DNA from: a virus
Direction: 5' to 3' (one strand)
DNA length: 29,123 nt
IMG/VR virus record: IMGVR_UViG_3300020171_002226
Location: 1 to 29,123 of that record
Shown here: one piece after another, positions 19,734 to 27,891 of the stretch
Layout of the letters: every line of letters starts with the position of its first letter
Position numbering within the stretch: position 1 is the first letter of the stretch
Translations under genes and position numbers: made by a program
The notes under the pieces: generated by a model
What the model was told of the DNA's origin: nothing
Databases searched by the model: none
What the model saw: the letters and a program-made list of their open reading frames with translations, nothing else

Positions 19734-20753
19734 ATGACATCAATTTTTGATAACGTTAGGGTGGAGAAATCTCCACCTGAAACTAAATCTATATTTAAGG
19801 GTTTGGCAGAAGAGTATAAAACTGGACAAGTTGCAATAGTTGAAAAACTTGCTGCAGGTCATACACCTATAAAATCTGCAAGATTTTCACCTGAAAATAT
19901 GCGTGCATGGATGGAAAAAAGTAAGAAAACAAAAAATTCAAGCATTTGCGCTTTGATGATCGGTCATCCTAAAATCGGTAAGAGTGGTGTGGTGTTAGAT
20001 TGTCTTACGGAGCAGGATGTTATTGACGGTAAGAAACTTATAATATTTGAGCTAAATGCAGACCAGGGTTGTGATGTAAATAAAAAGGAGTTCCATGGGG
20101 ATAACGATAACATAATAATATTGAATCCTTCGGGAGATCGTGATATGTATGTTCAGGATAAAGATGGTAACCATCAGCTTGACTACATTGCGGTCATGTC
20201 AAAAATAAAAGCGACCATCCAGACAATAAAAGAAGATATTGATAATGGTGATACCAGCATAAAAGCTATTGGATTTGACGGACTAGATATATTCTTATCT
20301 GAAATTTGTGAATCCCAAATGCGAATGGAAGAACATATTGACGCCGCTGGTGGAGTATCAATGCGTTATTGGAAAAATCGTAATAAATATTATTATGATG
20401 TTTTAAATATGCTTTTGAGCATCGATGTGGACAAGTATTTTATTACCCACTATGCCCCAAGAAGCCGTGATGATAAAACCGGCCAGTATAATGATAAGCG
20501 AGCAGTATCTAAAATTAATGATAACCTAGTTTATTCTTGTCAAAAATCAACAACGGATAAGATGCATCAAATAATTGAATTCACGGATCATACACAAATT
20601 AAAGCGGGTAAGAAACACGTAAAAATAGTTGCCACAATGGTTGCGGACAGAAGATCGTTAAATTCATTTATGGATAATTTAACTATTGCTGAAACTGTTG
20701 AAGGTAAAGTAAAATGGAACGGACGAGCAATATTAGAAAGGACATGGAGTTAA
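19734..20753 (+). CDS. Sak4-like RecA-fold ATPase (AAA_24 type)
   Basis: Walker A GHPKIGKS (77-84) after the strand SSICALMI, and a Walker B-like strand IKAIGFDGLDIFL (176-188) with acidic residues. The C-terminal half (KKHVKIVATMVADRRS) is typical of phage nucleotide-binding proteins related to Sak4, single-strand annealing or recombination ATPases that work with SSB. At 339 aa it is longer than minimal Sak4 (about 220 aa), with an N-terminal extension of about 65 residues. It starts 6 bp after the SSB-like gene, and the M42 gene follows in 1 bp. Confidence 0.75.
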   Translation: MTSIFDNVRVEKSPPETKSIFKGLAEEYKTGQVAIVEKLAAGHTPIKSARFSPENMRAWMEKSKKTKNSSICALMIGHPKIGKSGVVLDCLTEQDVIDGKKLIIFELNADQGCDVNKKEFHGDNDNIIILNPSGDRDMYVQDKDGNHQLDYIAVMSKIKATIQTIKEDIDNGDTSIKAIGFDGLDIFLSEICESQMRMEEHIDAAGGVSMRYWKNRNKYYYDVLNMLLSIDVDKYFITHYAPRSRDDKTGQYNDKRAVSKINDNLVYSCQKSTTDKMHQIIEFTDHTQIKAGKKHVKIVATMVADRRSLNSFMDNLTIAETVEGKVKWNGRAILERTWS

Positions 20754-20754
20754 A

Positions 20755-21792
20755 ATGATAGAACTACTCAAGAAATTAAGCGATGCACCGGGAATATCCG
20801 GGCATGAGAGCGCAATAAGAGATATAATAAGTGCCGAATTAATACCATATGTTGATCAAATTTTTACTGACAATATGGGCAACCTTATTGCGCAAAAGCG
20901 ACACACCGCAATAGGACCGACAATTATGCTTGCATCCCACATGGATGAAATTGGTCTGACGGTGAGATATATTGATCCAGACGGCTATATATTTTTCAAT
21001 ACGATCGGTGGTTGGTTTGACCAGACCCTGTTGAATCAACGAATGGTTATACATACGCGCGATAAGAAAGAGTATTATGGTATTATTGGTTCAAAACCGC
21101 CACACGTAATGAAGTTGGCTGAATATGATAAGGTCATAAAAACTGACGAAATGTTTATTGATGTTGGTGCTGGATCAAAATCTGAAGTTGAAAAAATGGG
21201 CATTGAGATCGGTAATCAGATTGTTCCCGATGCCAAATTCTTTACTTTAAACGGAACTAAAGTTTCCGGTAAAGCATTGGATAATCGTGCGGGTTGTGTA
21301 ATGCTTGTTGAAACAATCAAAAGATTGAAAAATGTAAAAGCGAATGTTTATGCGGTGTTTACCGTCCAAGAAGAAGTTGGACTTAAAGGCGCGCGAACTT
21401 CAGCATATCAAATTAATCCAGATTTCGCATTTGCAACGGATGTAACCATTTGTGGAGATCATCCAAGCATATCATTGAAAGAGGCCAATATAGAAATGGG
21501 AAAAGGACCCGCCATAATGATGAGTGATGGGAATGGGCGAGGTATAATCGTGCCCGAAAGCATACTTAATCATGTAAGAGATGCTGTAAAAGAGTATGAC
21601 ATACCAGTGCAGTATGAAGCTGGTAATGGTGGCACAACTGACGGTTCAGCGATACAATTAACGCGAGAAGGAATACCAACTGGAGTAATTTCGGTGCCAA
21701 CCCGATATATACACACGCCGTATAGCGTTTTAGATATGAATGACTTAGAAAGTTCCGTGAATCTGGTAGTAAAAATGCTCGAAGCATGGTAA
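20755..21792 (+). CDS. M42 family aminopeptidase (345 aa)
   Basis: Metal-dependent TET-type aminopeptidase that trims peptides in the cytosol. The di-zinc site is complete: H62 and D64 in SHMDEIG, bridging D176 in ALDNRAG, catalytic E206 and ligand E207 in VQEEVGLKG, D229 and H320 in RYIHTPYS. Length and start (LLKKLSDAPGISGHES) are normal for the family. It is read in the same run as the SSB-like and Sak4-like genes. A peptidase inside a recombination operon is odd; host-derived cargo or a role in degrading host peptides are both possible. Confidence 0.93.
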   Translation: MIELLKKLSDAPGISGHESAIRDIISAELIPYVDQIFTDNMGNLIAQKRHTAIGPTIMLASHMDEIGLTVRYIDPDGYIFFNTIGGWFDQTLLNQRMVIHTRDKKEYYGIIGSKPPHVMKLAEYDKVIKTDEMFIDVGAGSKSEVEKMGIEIGNQIVPDAKFFTLNGTKVSGKALDNRAGCVMLVETIKRLKNVKANVYAVFTVQEEVGLKGARTSAYQINPDFAFATDVTICGDHPSISLKEANIEMGKGPAIMMSDGNGRGIIVPESILNHVRDAVKEYDIPVQYEAGNGGTTDGSAIQLTREGIPTGVISVPTRYIHTPYSVLDMNDLESSVNLVVKMLEAW

Positions 21793-21805
21793 ACTATAAG
21801 TACTA
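21791..21805 (+). promoter_or_regulatory. TATA promoter
   Basis: AAACTATAAGTACTA then ATAAAACAAT, 22 bp before ATG 21828. It overlaps the stop of the M42 gene. Confidence 0.65.
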
Positions 21806-21827
21806 ATAAAACAATGGAGATGATACT

Positions 21828-22262
21828 ATGTCATTTAAAATAACTGAAGAGTTTAAAGAAATAGCTTTAGAGCTATACATGAAACATAAGGATGATTTGG
21901 AATTAACCGTTCACCCTACAGATGTAATATTCATGAGATCAGACAAAAAGAAAAAAGCTTATGCCTACTGTAAGGTTATAAGTCGCGAATATAAGTTGTT
22001 AACCAATAAAAATTTTATTATTGTAATAATAAGTGAAAATTTTGATGCGCTAAAATCTGAAGATGAAAAGCGATATGTAATTCTGCATGAATTGGTTCAT
22101 TTACATTATAACGATGAAAAAGAACGTTATAGTTTATTGAAGCACACTCTGGAAGATTTCCATGCATTGTTAGTAAATCCGAAATGGAATTTAGAATTGA
22201 CAAGAAATAAAGAGCCGGTGAGCACCGCATTAATGGTGCTTCCAACAATCATGGTGATATAA
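21828..22262 (+). CDS. Phage-type putative metallopeptidase (144 aa)
   Basis: HELVH at residues 87-91 in KRYVILHELVHLH is a zinc metallopeptidase motif; YSLLKHTLEDFHALL with E109, D110 and H112 follows at the distance seen in the family of phage-encoded putative metallopeptidases. Members are small, lack a signal peptide and have unknown substrates. It has its own promoter and precedes the PCNA-like gene directly. Confidence 0.75.
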   Translation: MSFKITEEFKEIALELYMKHKDDLELTVHPTDVIFMRSDKKKKAYAYCKVISREYKLLTNKNFIIVIISENFDALKSEDEKRYVILHELVHLHYNDEKERYSLLKHTLEDFHALLVNPKWNLELTRNKEPVSTALMVLPTIMVI

Positions 22263-22263
22263 A

Positions 22264-22947
22264 ATGAAAGTAGGACAGTTTAAAGAAATATGCAGTTTAG
22301 TATCTGCATGTGGATTAGTTGATGAATTTTCTATAAATGAGAATGGACATTTTATCGGAATGGATAGTGGAAAAACGTTTATCGCTGATTTAGAATATCC
22401 ACATAATTTACCAGTGAAAACTAATATAATAAATGTTAAAGGTATGATGCAAACGTTTAACCTCTTCAAGGATGATGTTGATGTTGAATTGGTTGATGGC
22501 CGAATAAAAATTAATGATGGTACAACTTTTGCCAGTATTGTATTAAGTGCTGCTGAACCCACAAAGTTCACTCTACCACCATTAACTGATGACGACTATG
22601 ATATTATTATTAATAAAATAAGTTATAAGTCGTTTAATGCTATCGCTAGATTAAGACCTGAGGCAATGATTAATGAATATTATTTCCTATTTACAAGTAA
22701 GAATAAATTAATGCTACACATTGGTGAAGATTCAGGATCATTTGTGGGAACAAAAATTACTGATCTTATTGAGGGCGATAAATCTGATGATAGTAAAATG
22801 GCTAAATATACCATGAATGTTTCAGAATGTTTTAAGAATATTAAAACTGACGCATCCATAAAAATAATTGCTGATAAGATCATGACAATAAATTGCGCAC
22901 CGGGATCATATAATGTAACATACTACCTTGCGCCAAGGGTGGACTAA
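22264..22947 (+). CDS. PCNA-like sliding clamp (227 aa)
   Basis: Forms the ring that tethers polymerase to DNA. The two-repeat layout is visible: N-terminal MKVGQFKEICSLVSACGLVD, a central linker (FTLPPLTDDDYDIIIN, where PCNA has the interdomain connector) and a second half with YTMNVSECFKNIKTDASIKI and MTINCAPGSYNVTYYLAPRVD, matching the PCNA C-terminal strand order. It is slightly shorter than cellular archaeal PCNA (about 245 aa). The neighbouring RFC, polymerase and ligase support the call. Confidence 0.8.
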   Translation: MKVGQFKEICSLVSACGLVDEFSINENGHFIGMDSGKTFIADLEYPHNLPVKTNIINVKGMMQTFNLFKDDVDVELVDGRIKINDGTTFASIVLSAAEPTKFTLPPLTDDDYDIIINKISYKSFNAIARLRPEAMINEYYFLFTSKNKLMLHIGEDSGSFVGTKITDLIEGDKSDDSKMAKYTMNVSECFKNIKTDASIKIIADKIMTINCAPGSYNVTYYLAPRVD

Positions 22948-23205
22948 ATGCGAATGATGGTGTCAATACCTATGAATCACTTCCTTAAATTTGAGGTGAT
23001 TTATACTACATCTAAAATTGATTTGTATAAAGAACATGTTGAGATGAGTAAAATTCTATCTGCCGATATTGTTAATATACAATCGCCATATACACGAGAG
23101 GCACTTTCACAAGTAATAAATAAAGTAAAAAATTTATTTCCTACAACGGCAACATATCGATTATGGAAGAATAAAAATTTTTATGTTGAAGATACTATAG
23201 AATAA
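22948..23205 (+). CDS. Hypothetical protein (85 aa)
   Basis: ATG follows the PCNA-like stop directly (TAAATG), so the two are coupled. It reads MNHFLKFEVIYTTSKIDLYK to TATYRLWKNKNFYVEDTIE; mixed alpha/beta, no Cys. No family is recognised; position suggests an accessory of the replication module. The end overlaps the convergent HNH-family copy D by 11 bp. Confidence 0.55.
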   Translation: MRMMVSIPMNHFLKFEVIYTTSKIDLYKEHVEMSKILSADIVNIQSPYTREALSQVINKVKNLFPTTATYRLWKNKNFYVEDTIE

Positions 23206-23650
23206 ATCTATCAATATTTTGCATGACTAAAAAGAAATGTGCAACGGTGTTAATAGGTTCCATATTAATATTTTTAGTTACTGAATGCCCCTTAAAATGA
23301 TAATTTTTAGGTATATAAATTACGTCATTTCTATTAATATGATGTCCTTCACTATTTTCGAACCACCCATTTAATGGTTTAAATCCTAAATTTCTTTTTC
23401 GTTTAGCCATCGCTCTTTTAATAATCTCTTTACCTTTAGGTGTTTTTGAATATTCTTTATCATATTCTTTACGTTCTTCTTTATGATTTTGAGAATATTC
23501 TTTAGCTTGTTCTTTAAATTGTTCTTTATTATCTTGATAATATTCTTTTTGATATTTTTTATTGAATTTTTTATTATAACATTCTTTAGAACAGTATTTT
23601 TGACGATTACCCGTTTTAATAAATTCAATACCACAAATTTCGCATATCAT
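23195..23650 (-). CDS. HNH-family putative homing endonuclease (copy D)
   Basis: Minus strand, ATG 23650-23648: MICEICGIEFIKTGNRQKYC then SKECYNKK, a Cys4 finger, a shorter KEYYQDNKEQ-type linker, TPKGKEIIKRAMAKRKRNLG and the core NPLNGWFENSEGHH-like region (here KPLNGWFENSEGHHIN) with VIYIP and HFKGHSV. Upstream, the MKFI start of copy C is kept but the next codon is TAG, so translation must begin at the inner Met. Its end overlaps the stop of the convergent 22948 gene. Confidence 0.75.
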   Translation of the reverse strand: MICEICGIEFIKTGNRQKYCSKECYNKKFNKKYQKEYYQDNKEQFKEQAKEYSQNHKEERKEYDKEYSKTPKGKEIIKRAMAKRKRNLGFKPLNGWFENSEGHHINRNDVIYIPKNYHFKGHSVTKNINMEPINTVAHFFLVMQNIDRFIL

Positions 23651-23697
23651 CAACTATATAAATTTCATTTATAGACAATAATAAATTAAATAATAGT

Positions 23698-23712
23698 AAA
23701 CTATAAATACTA
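23698..23712 (+). promoter_or_regulatory. TATA promoter of the methyltransferase-polymerase run
   Basis: AAACTATAAATACTA then ATAACACATATTA, 19 bp before ATG 23732. Confidence 0.7.
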
Positions 23713-23731
23713 ATAACACATATTAAGTGAC

Positions 23732-24712
23732 ATGATAACTATTAAAATTGGTAATTCTTTTGATTTAATTAAAGAATTACCAGATAAATCTATTGATTGT
23801 GTCATGACAAGTCCACCATATTGGAATTTACGGGATTATAATCATCCGGATCAATTGGGATTAGAAAAAACACCAGAAGAATATATTAAAAAATTAATTG
23901 ATTTTTTTGATAATGTTAAGATGAAATTAAAAGATACTGGAAATTTGTTCTTAAACTTAGGAGATACATATTCAGGTTCAAAAGTTGGGAATACAAACGG
24001 CGTTTATGCTGATGTTGTTGACAAAACGAAAGCATACGCTACAACATCATCTTTTAAGAAAAATAAAGGAAATTTACCAACTAAATGCCTTTGTATGCTC
24101 CCTCAACGTTTTGCGTGGAATATGATAGAATGTGGTTGGATTTTACGTAATGAAATAATATGGCATAAAAAAAATCATATGCCAGAAAGTGTGACAGATA
24201 GGTTAACAAAAGCGCATGAGATTGTTTATCACTTTGTTAAGCAAGGCAAATATTACTATAATTTAGATGCGATACGAGAACCACATGAAACACAAGAAAA
24301 AAGACCAATGGGTATTATCAGAAGTCGTGAATGGGGTTATAATGGAAAATACGAAGGCAATAAACTACATGAAGATTTCGGAAGTCCGAGAACACAGCGG
24401 AAACACGAGGTTTCTCAAGTAGTGGCATCCAATACAAACGGCAAAAATCCTGGTGATGTTTGGAGTATTGTAACTCAACCATACCCTGAGAGCCATTTTG
24501 CTACTTTCCCTTTAGAACTTATTAGGCGGCCTATTCTTGCGGGATGTCCCGAAAACGGTAATGTTCTTGATCCTTTCGCAGGAAGTGGTACGGTTGGTGA
24601 ATTTTGTCGTAAAAATAATAGAAATGCAATATTATTTGAATTAAATCCAGATTATAAAAAATTAATAGAAGATAGAAGTTTGTCGAATATAGTAAATTTG
24701 TGCGAATTATGA
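23732..24712 (+). CDS. DNA methyltransferase, N4-cytosine or N6-adenine type
   Basis: Catalytic motif TSPPYW (26-31) near the N-terminus and SAM-binding DPFAGSG (280-286) near the C-terminus give the beta-class order. The S in SPPY is more common in N4-cytosine enzymes, but specificity cannot be read. The target-recognition region lies between about 90 and 240. No restriction partner is visible, so it is probably an orphan enzyme protecting or marking the element's DNA. It is coupled to the polymerase gene by an ATGA overlap. Confidence 0.9.
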   Translation: MITIKIGNSFDLIKELPDKSIDCVMTSPPYWNLRDYNHPDQLGLEKTPEEYIKKLIDFFDNVKMKLKDTGNLFLNLGDTYSGSKVGNTNGVYADVVDKTKAYATTSSFKKNKGNLPTKCLCMLPQRFAWNMIECGWILRNEIIWHKKNHMPESVTDRLTKAHEIVYHFVKQGKYYYNLDAIREPHETQEKRPMGIIRSREWGYNGKYEGNKLHEDFGSPRTQRKHEVSQVVASNTNGKNPGDVWSIVTQPYPESHFATFPLELIRRPILAGCPENGNVLDPFAGSGTVGEFCRKNNRNAILFELNPDYKKLIEDRSLSNIVNLCEL

Positions 24713-26283
24713 ACATACCGTTAATAGCAAAAGCAATTGTAGATAAGTTTACACAAGATCAGAAATTAGAAATTTGGTTTAATGGTCATGTATCATATGT
24801 TGACGCACCATTTCAGCCATACTTTTATTCTACATACCCACTTAAGTTAGACGCTAATAAATATCCTGCCGAGCAATTAACTAAAACGTTATTTAGTAAT
24901 TTACAACCAACAACCGTTTACAAGTATTCATTTAAGAATACACTAACCGCAAAAGAGCATCAAGAAGAGGACAGTATCGAACATCAAATTAGTTATACTG
25001 ATAAAGTTTTAATTGATGATCATAATTTCTTTACAAAATATCCAAATGAGCAACCACTTAAAGTAATGCACTTCGATATTGAAACCGATACAATCGGTAT
25101 GTTTCCTACACCTGAACGAAATGCCATAATTGCAATTGGTGCCAGGTGTGGAGATCGTAAAGCAATATTTATGGCTGAAACCTATGATAACGATAAAATA
25201 ATATTGAATAAGTTCTTTGACTTTTTACAAGAAACTGATCCAGATATCATTACACATTACAACGGGGATAGTTTTGATATACCGTATATGATGGAACGCA
25301 TGAAGATAAATCAGATACCATTAAGTCGATGGTCGCGCAACAATAAAGAGATACATAAATATAAGAATACAATAACTATTGGCGGGCGAGTATCATTTGA
25401 CCTTTACCATGAAGCACAGCACGACCAAACACTTTCGGGGATTAAGAACCTCAAGATGAAAACGCTGGCAAAATGGTTAAAAATGCCGGATATAAAGGAA
25501 GTACCATATAGTGAAATGCGCAATATGGTTAACACACCTAAGTTACGTGACTATTTAATATCTGATATTGAAATTACTGAAAAATTATTTAACATTTATT
25601 TTAAAAATGTAGTAGTTTTGGCTGAAATGAATAAAATACCTTTAAATTTAATGATTGGCGCTAATGCGAGTTTTTTGCCAAATATTATTACAGGTCGAAA
25701 ATTTCATAAACTTAACATTATATCGGATAAATATAATGGTGCGCGCCATCCTAAATATATCAAAAATAAGCGCGGCGCGTTAGTAGATACGTTCGCGCCC
25801 GGATTATATAATCATCCCATATATAAAGTGGATTATGCATCGCAATATCCGAGAATAGTTCAAACATTTAATCTATCACCAGAAACAGTCAGGATTATAC
25901 GATATGATTTATATAATGGGGTTTATAATTTTGACATTTCTAATCCTGATAAATATATCTTCAGTATACCTGATGAAACTTCAAACAAAAATATCATTAT
26001 TTCAATCGATATGTCTAAACGTGGATTTTTATCACAGTTCATGGAAGATGTTTTAAATGAACGGTTCGATATCAAGAATCGGCTAAAAACCTTAGAAAAA
26101 GGATCGCCTGAATATGAGGGACTCCACGTTCGCCAGAATGCACTCAAAGTGGTTTGTAACGTCCAAACGGGATATCACGGACAAGAATACGCACTATATG
26201 GTGATTTGGGAACGTATTGTGCTATCACAGGCTTAGGAAGATGGTATTTAAATTTAGCAATGGAGTATATAAAAAATGCCTAA
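24709..26283 (+). CDS. Family B DNA polymerase, N-terminal part (exonuclease and palm up to motif B)
   Basis: ATG 24709 overlaps the methyltransferase stop; an upstream GTG at 24700 is less likely. 3'-5' exonuclease motifs: FDIET (Exo I, about 122-126), HYNGDSFD (Exo II, about 183-190), YLISD (Exo III, about 282-286). Motif A is VDYASQYPRI with Asp about 375; motif B is KVVCNVQTGYHG (about 480-491), where the usual NSxYG Tyr is replaced by Thr. The protein stops at YIKNA, just before motif C, which is on a separate gene at 26914. Both parts must associate to give a working polymerase. 24709-26283 ends overlapping the ATG of an HNH gene. Confidence 0.9.
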   Translation: MNIPLIAKAIVDKFTQDQKLEIWFNGHVSYVDAPFQPYFYSTYPLKLDANKYPAEQLTKTLFSNLQPTTVYKYSFKNTLTAKEHQEEDSIEHQISYTDKVLIDDHNFFTKYPNEQPLKVMHFDIETDTIGMFPTPERNAIIAIGARCGDRKAIFMAETYDNDKIILNKFFDFLQETDPDIITHYNGDSFDIPYMMERMKINQIPLSRWSRNNKEIHKYKNTITIGGRVSFDLYHEAQHDQTLSGIKNLKMKTLAKWLKMPDIKEVPYSEMRNMVNTPKLRDYLISDIEITEKLFNIYFKNVVVLAEMNKIPLNLMIGANASFLPNIITGRKFHKLNIISDKYNGARHPKYIKNKRGALVDTFAPGLYNHPIYKVDYASQYPRIVQTFNLSPETVRIIRYDLYNGVYNFDISNPDKYIFSIPDETSNKNIIISIDMSKRGFLSQFMEDVLNERFDIKNRLKTLEKGSPEYEGLHVRQNALKVVCNVQTGYHGQEYALYGDLGTYCAITGLGRWYLNLAMEYIKNA

Positions 26284-26917
26284 AGGTGTATATAAAAAAT
26301 CTGAAGAACATAAAAGAAAATTATCAATAGTTCAAAAATTAAATCCCTCAAAAGGATTTTTAGGAAAACACCATACCCAAAAAGTAAAGGATGAGCAATC
26401 TCAAAGAATTAGTGGTAAACCATCTTTGAAAAGGGGTATCAAGCTTTCTCAAGAAATTAAAAGAAAAATATCGATAAATCATGCTAATGTTTCTGGAAAA
26501 AATAATCCAAGTTATAAAGAAAAAATAAAAAAGATTTGTTTAGTTTGTGGTAACGAATTTGAAGATATACCATCTCACAAAAATCGAAAATTTTGTTCAC
26601 GAAAATGTTATGGAATATATAAATCGAAAAATTTTATTGGAAAAACGCATCCAAATTGGCAAGGTGGAATTTCATTTGAACCTTATTGTGAAAAATTTAA
26701 TGAGAAAAAGAGGGAAGAGATTCGCAATCAATATGGAAGAAAGTGTGTAATTTGTGGTAGAGATGAAAAAGACAATATAACTAAAACCGGAAAACAATGG
26801 AAATTATCAGTACATCATATTGATAGTGACAAAGAACAAGGATGTGATGGTAAGCAATGGAAGTTAGCACCACTGTGCATGTATTGTCACAATAGTAAAA
26901 GAATGGAGATATTATGA
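26276..26917 (+). CDS. HNH homing endonuclease with NUMOD3 motifs, splitting the polymerase gene
   Basis: 213 aa: MPKGVYKKSEEHKRKLSIVQ, GFLGKHHTQKVKDEQ and RGIKLSQEIKRKIS are NUMOD3-type repeats; CLVCGNEFEDI with FCSRKCYG is a zinc finger; HPNWQGGI is the linker; the HNH nuclease is CVICGRDEK, SVHHIDSDKEQG and LCMYCHNSKR. It overlaps polymerase part 1 by 8 bp and part 2 by 4 bp and uses a frame different from both. The gene fills the gap exactly, leaving no room for an intron. Confidence 0.88.
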   Translation: MPKGVYKKSEEHKRKLSIVQKLNPSKGFLGKHHTQKVKDEQSQRISGKPSLKRGIKLSQEIKRKISINHANVSGKNNPSYKEKIKKICLVCGNEFEDIPSHKNRKFCSRKCYGIYKSKNFIGKTHPNWQGGISFEPYCEKFNEKKREEIRNQYGRKCVICGRDEKDNITKTGKQWKLSVHHIDSDKEQGCDGKQWKLAPLCMYCHNSKRMEIL

Positions 26918-27525
26918 AAATTATCAGTTGCGATACAGATGGAATTTATTGTGATTCAGATGTGGATATTCAGAAATTAAATGATTATTTAGATAAAAAA
27001 ACTATAGAGGTTTTTTATCTAAATAATCATTTACACATGGAAAAAGATAAATATGATATGGCGTTCTTCCGGGAAACTAAGGGTAAGAATTATATATTAA
27101 AAGATGGTGATAAAATTTCCATACACGGTGCTAGTTTTAAGGGTTCCCACATGCCTGTTTTCTTTGATAAAGTTCTAGATCAAGTTGTAAATGATTTATT
27201 TAACAACATATCTAATCGGACTGTCGATGTTAGATCGTTCCCCATTGAAAATCTGATCCAGAACATTAAAGTTAAGGATGAAGCGTCTTACAAATCTGAC
27301 GGATCACTTTCTATGCAATTAATACAAGCAGTTAAGCGCGAAATGCCAGATATTAAACTTAAAGATGATGATCAATTAGCTTACCTAAAAACTAATAAGG
27401 GTTATGAATTAGTTATGCCCGGAAAAGTGTATGGGGAGATTGACTGGGATTATTATCAGGGAATTATTGATAAAATATATGAACGGCTTAAAATTGAGGA
27501 TAAAAAACAATTAACTTTTGGATAA
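26914..27525 (+). CDS. Family B DNA polymerase, C-terminal part (motif C and thumb)
   Basis: Starts MKIISCDTDGIYCDSDVDIQ: SCDTDG is motif C (YxDTD), supplying the second pair of catalytic Asp residues. FFRETKGKNYIL corresponds to the KKRY region, followed by the thumb (PVFFDKVLDQVVNDLFNNIS). Joined to part 1 the total is about 730 aa, a normal compact viral PolB. Its ATG overlaps the HNH stop (ATGA), so all three genes are translated in a coupled series. The polymerase palm is thus assembled from two chains. Confidence 0.88.
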   Translation: MKIISCDTDGIYCDSDVDIQKLNDYLDKKTIEVFYLNNHLHMEKDKYDMAFFRETKGKNYILKDGDKISIHGASFKGSHMPVFFDKVLDQVVNDLFNNISNRTVDVRSFPIENLIQNIKVKDEASYKSDGSLSMQLIQAVKREMPDIKLKDDDQLAYLKTNKGYELVMPGKVYGEIDWDYYQGIIDKIYERLKIEDKKQLTFG

Positions 27526-27526
27526 C

Positions 27527-27541
27527 AACTTATAAATACTA
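27527..27541 (+). promoter_or_regulatory. TATA promoter
   Basis: ACTTATAAATACTAT-type box then TAAAACAATATG, 20 bp before ATG 27562; a short upstream ATG at 27552 has only a six-codon frame. Confidence 0.6.
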
Positions 27542-27561
27542 TTAAAACAATATGAATTACT

Positions 27562-27891
27562 ATGAATTTTAAACCAGATGCATATTTTGATCATAAAAAT
27601 CGATATCTTATTAATGTAGATTTTGACGGAACCTTAACTAATGGAGAGAATGGATGGATAGTAGAGCCAACACCAAATGTAGATCATATTCGTATAATAA
27701 ATAAATTATATCGAAAAGGTTTTATAATTATTATTCATACTGCACGAACGTGGGATGCCGCACCTGAAACTGTTGCGTGGTTAATACGTAATAATGTACC
27801 ATATCATGGTCTGTTTATGTTCAAAGGCGGTAGTGACGCATATCTAGATGATAAATCTAGTAGTTTTGAAGAATTGGAGAAATTATTGTGA
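27562..27891 (+). CDS. HAD-family phosphatase (109 aa)
   Basis: Motif I VDFDGTLT (19-26; nucleophile D20 and acid D22), motif II HTART (59-63), Lys 88 in FKGGSDAYLDD and Asp 96/97 for motif IV. No cap domain, so a minimal capless HAD like those in phages, possibly acting on nucleotides or polynucleotide ends. The next gene starts at GTG overlapping its stop (GTGA). Confidence 0.82.
   Translation: MNFKPDAYFDHKNRYLINVDFDGTLTNGENGWIVEPTPNVDHIRIINKLYRKGFIIIIHTARTWDAAPETVAWLIRNNVPYHGLFMFKGGSDAYLDDKSSSFEELEKLL

Noticed and set aside
26276-26917. Intein or group I intron in the polymerase gene
   Set aside because: The HNH frame differs from the polymerase frame, no splicing motifs are present, and no sequence remains outside the HNH gene for an intron core.
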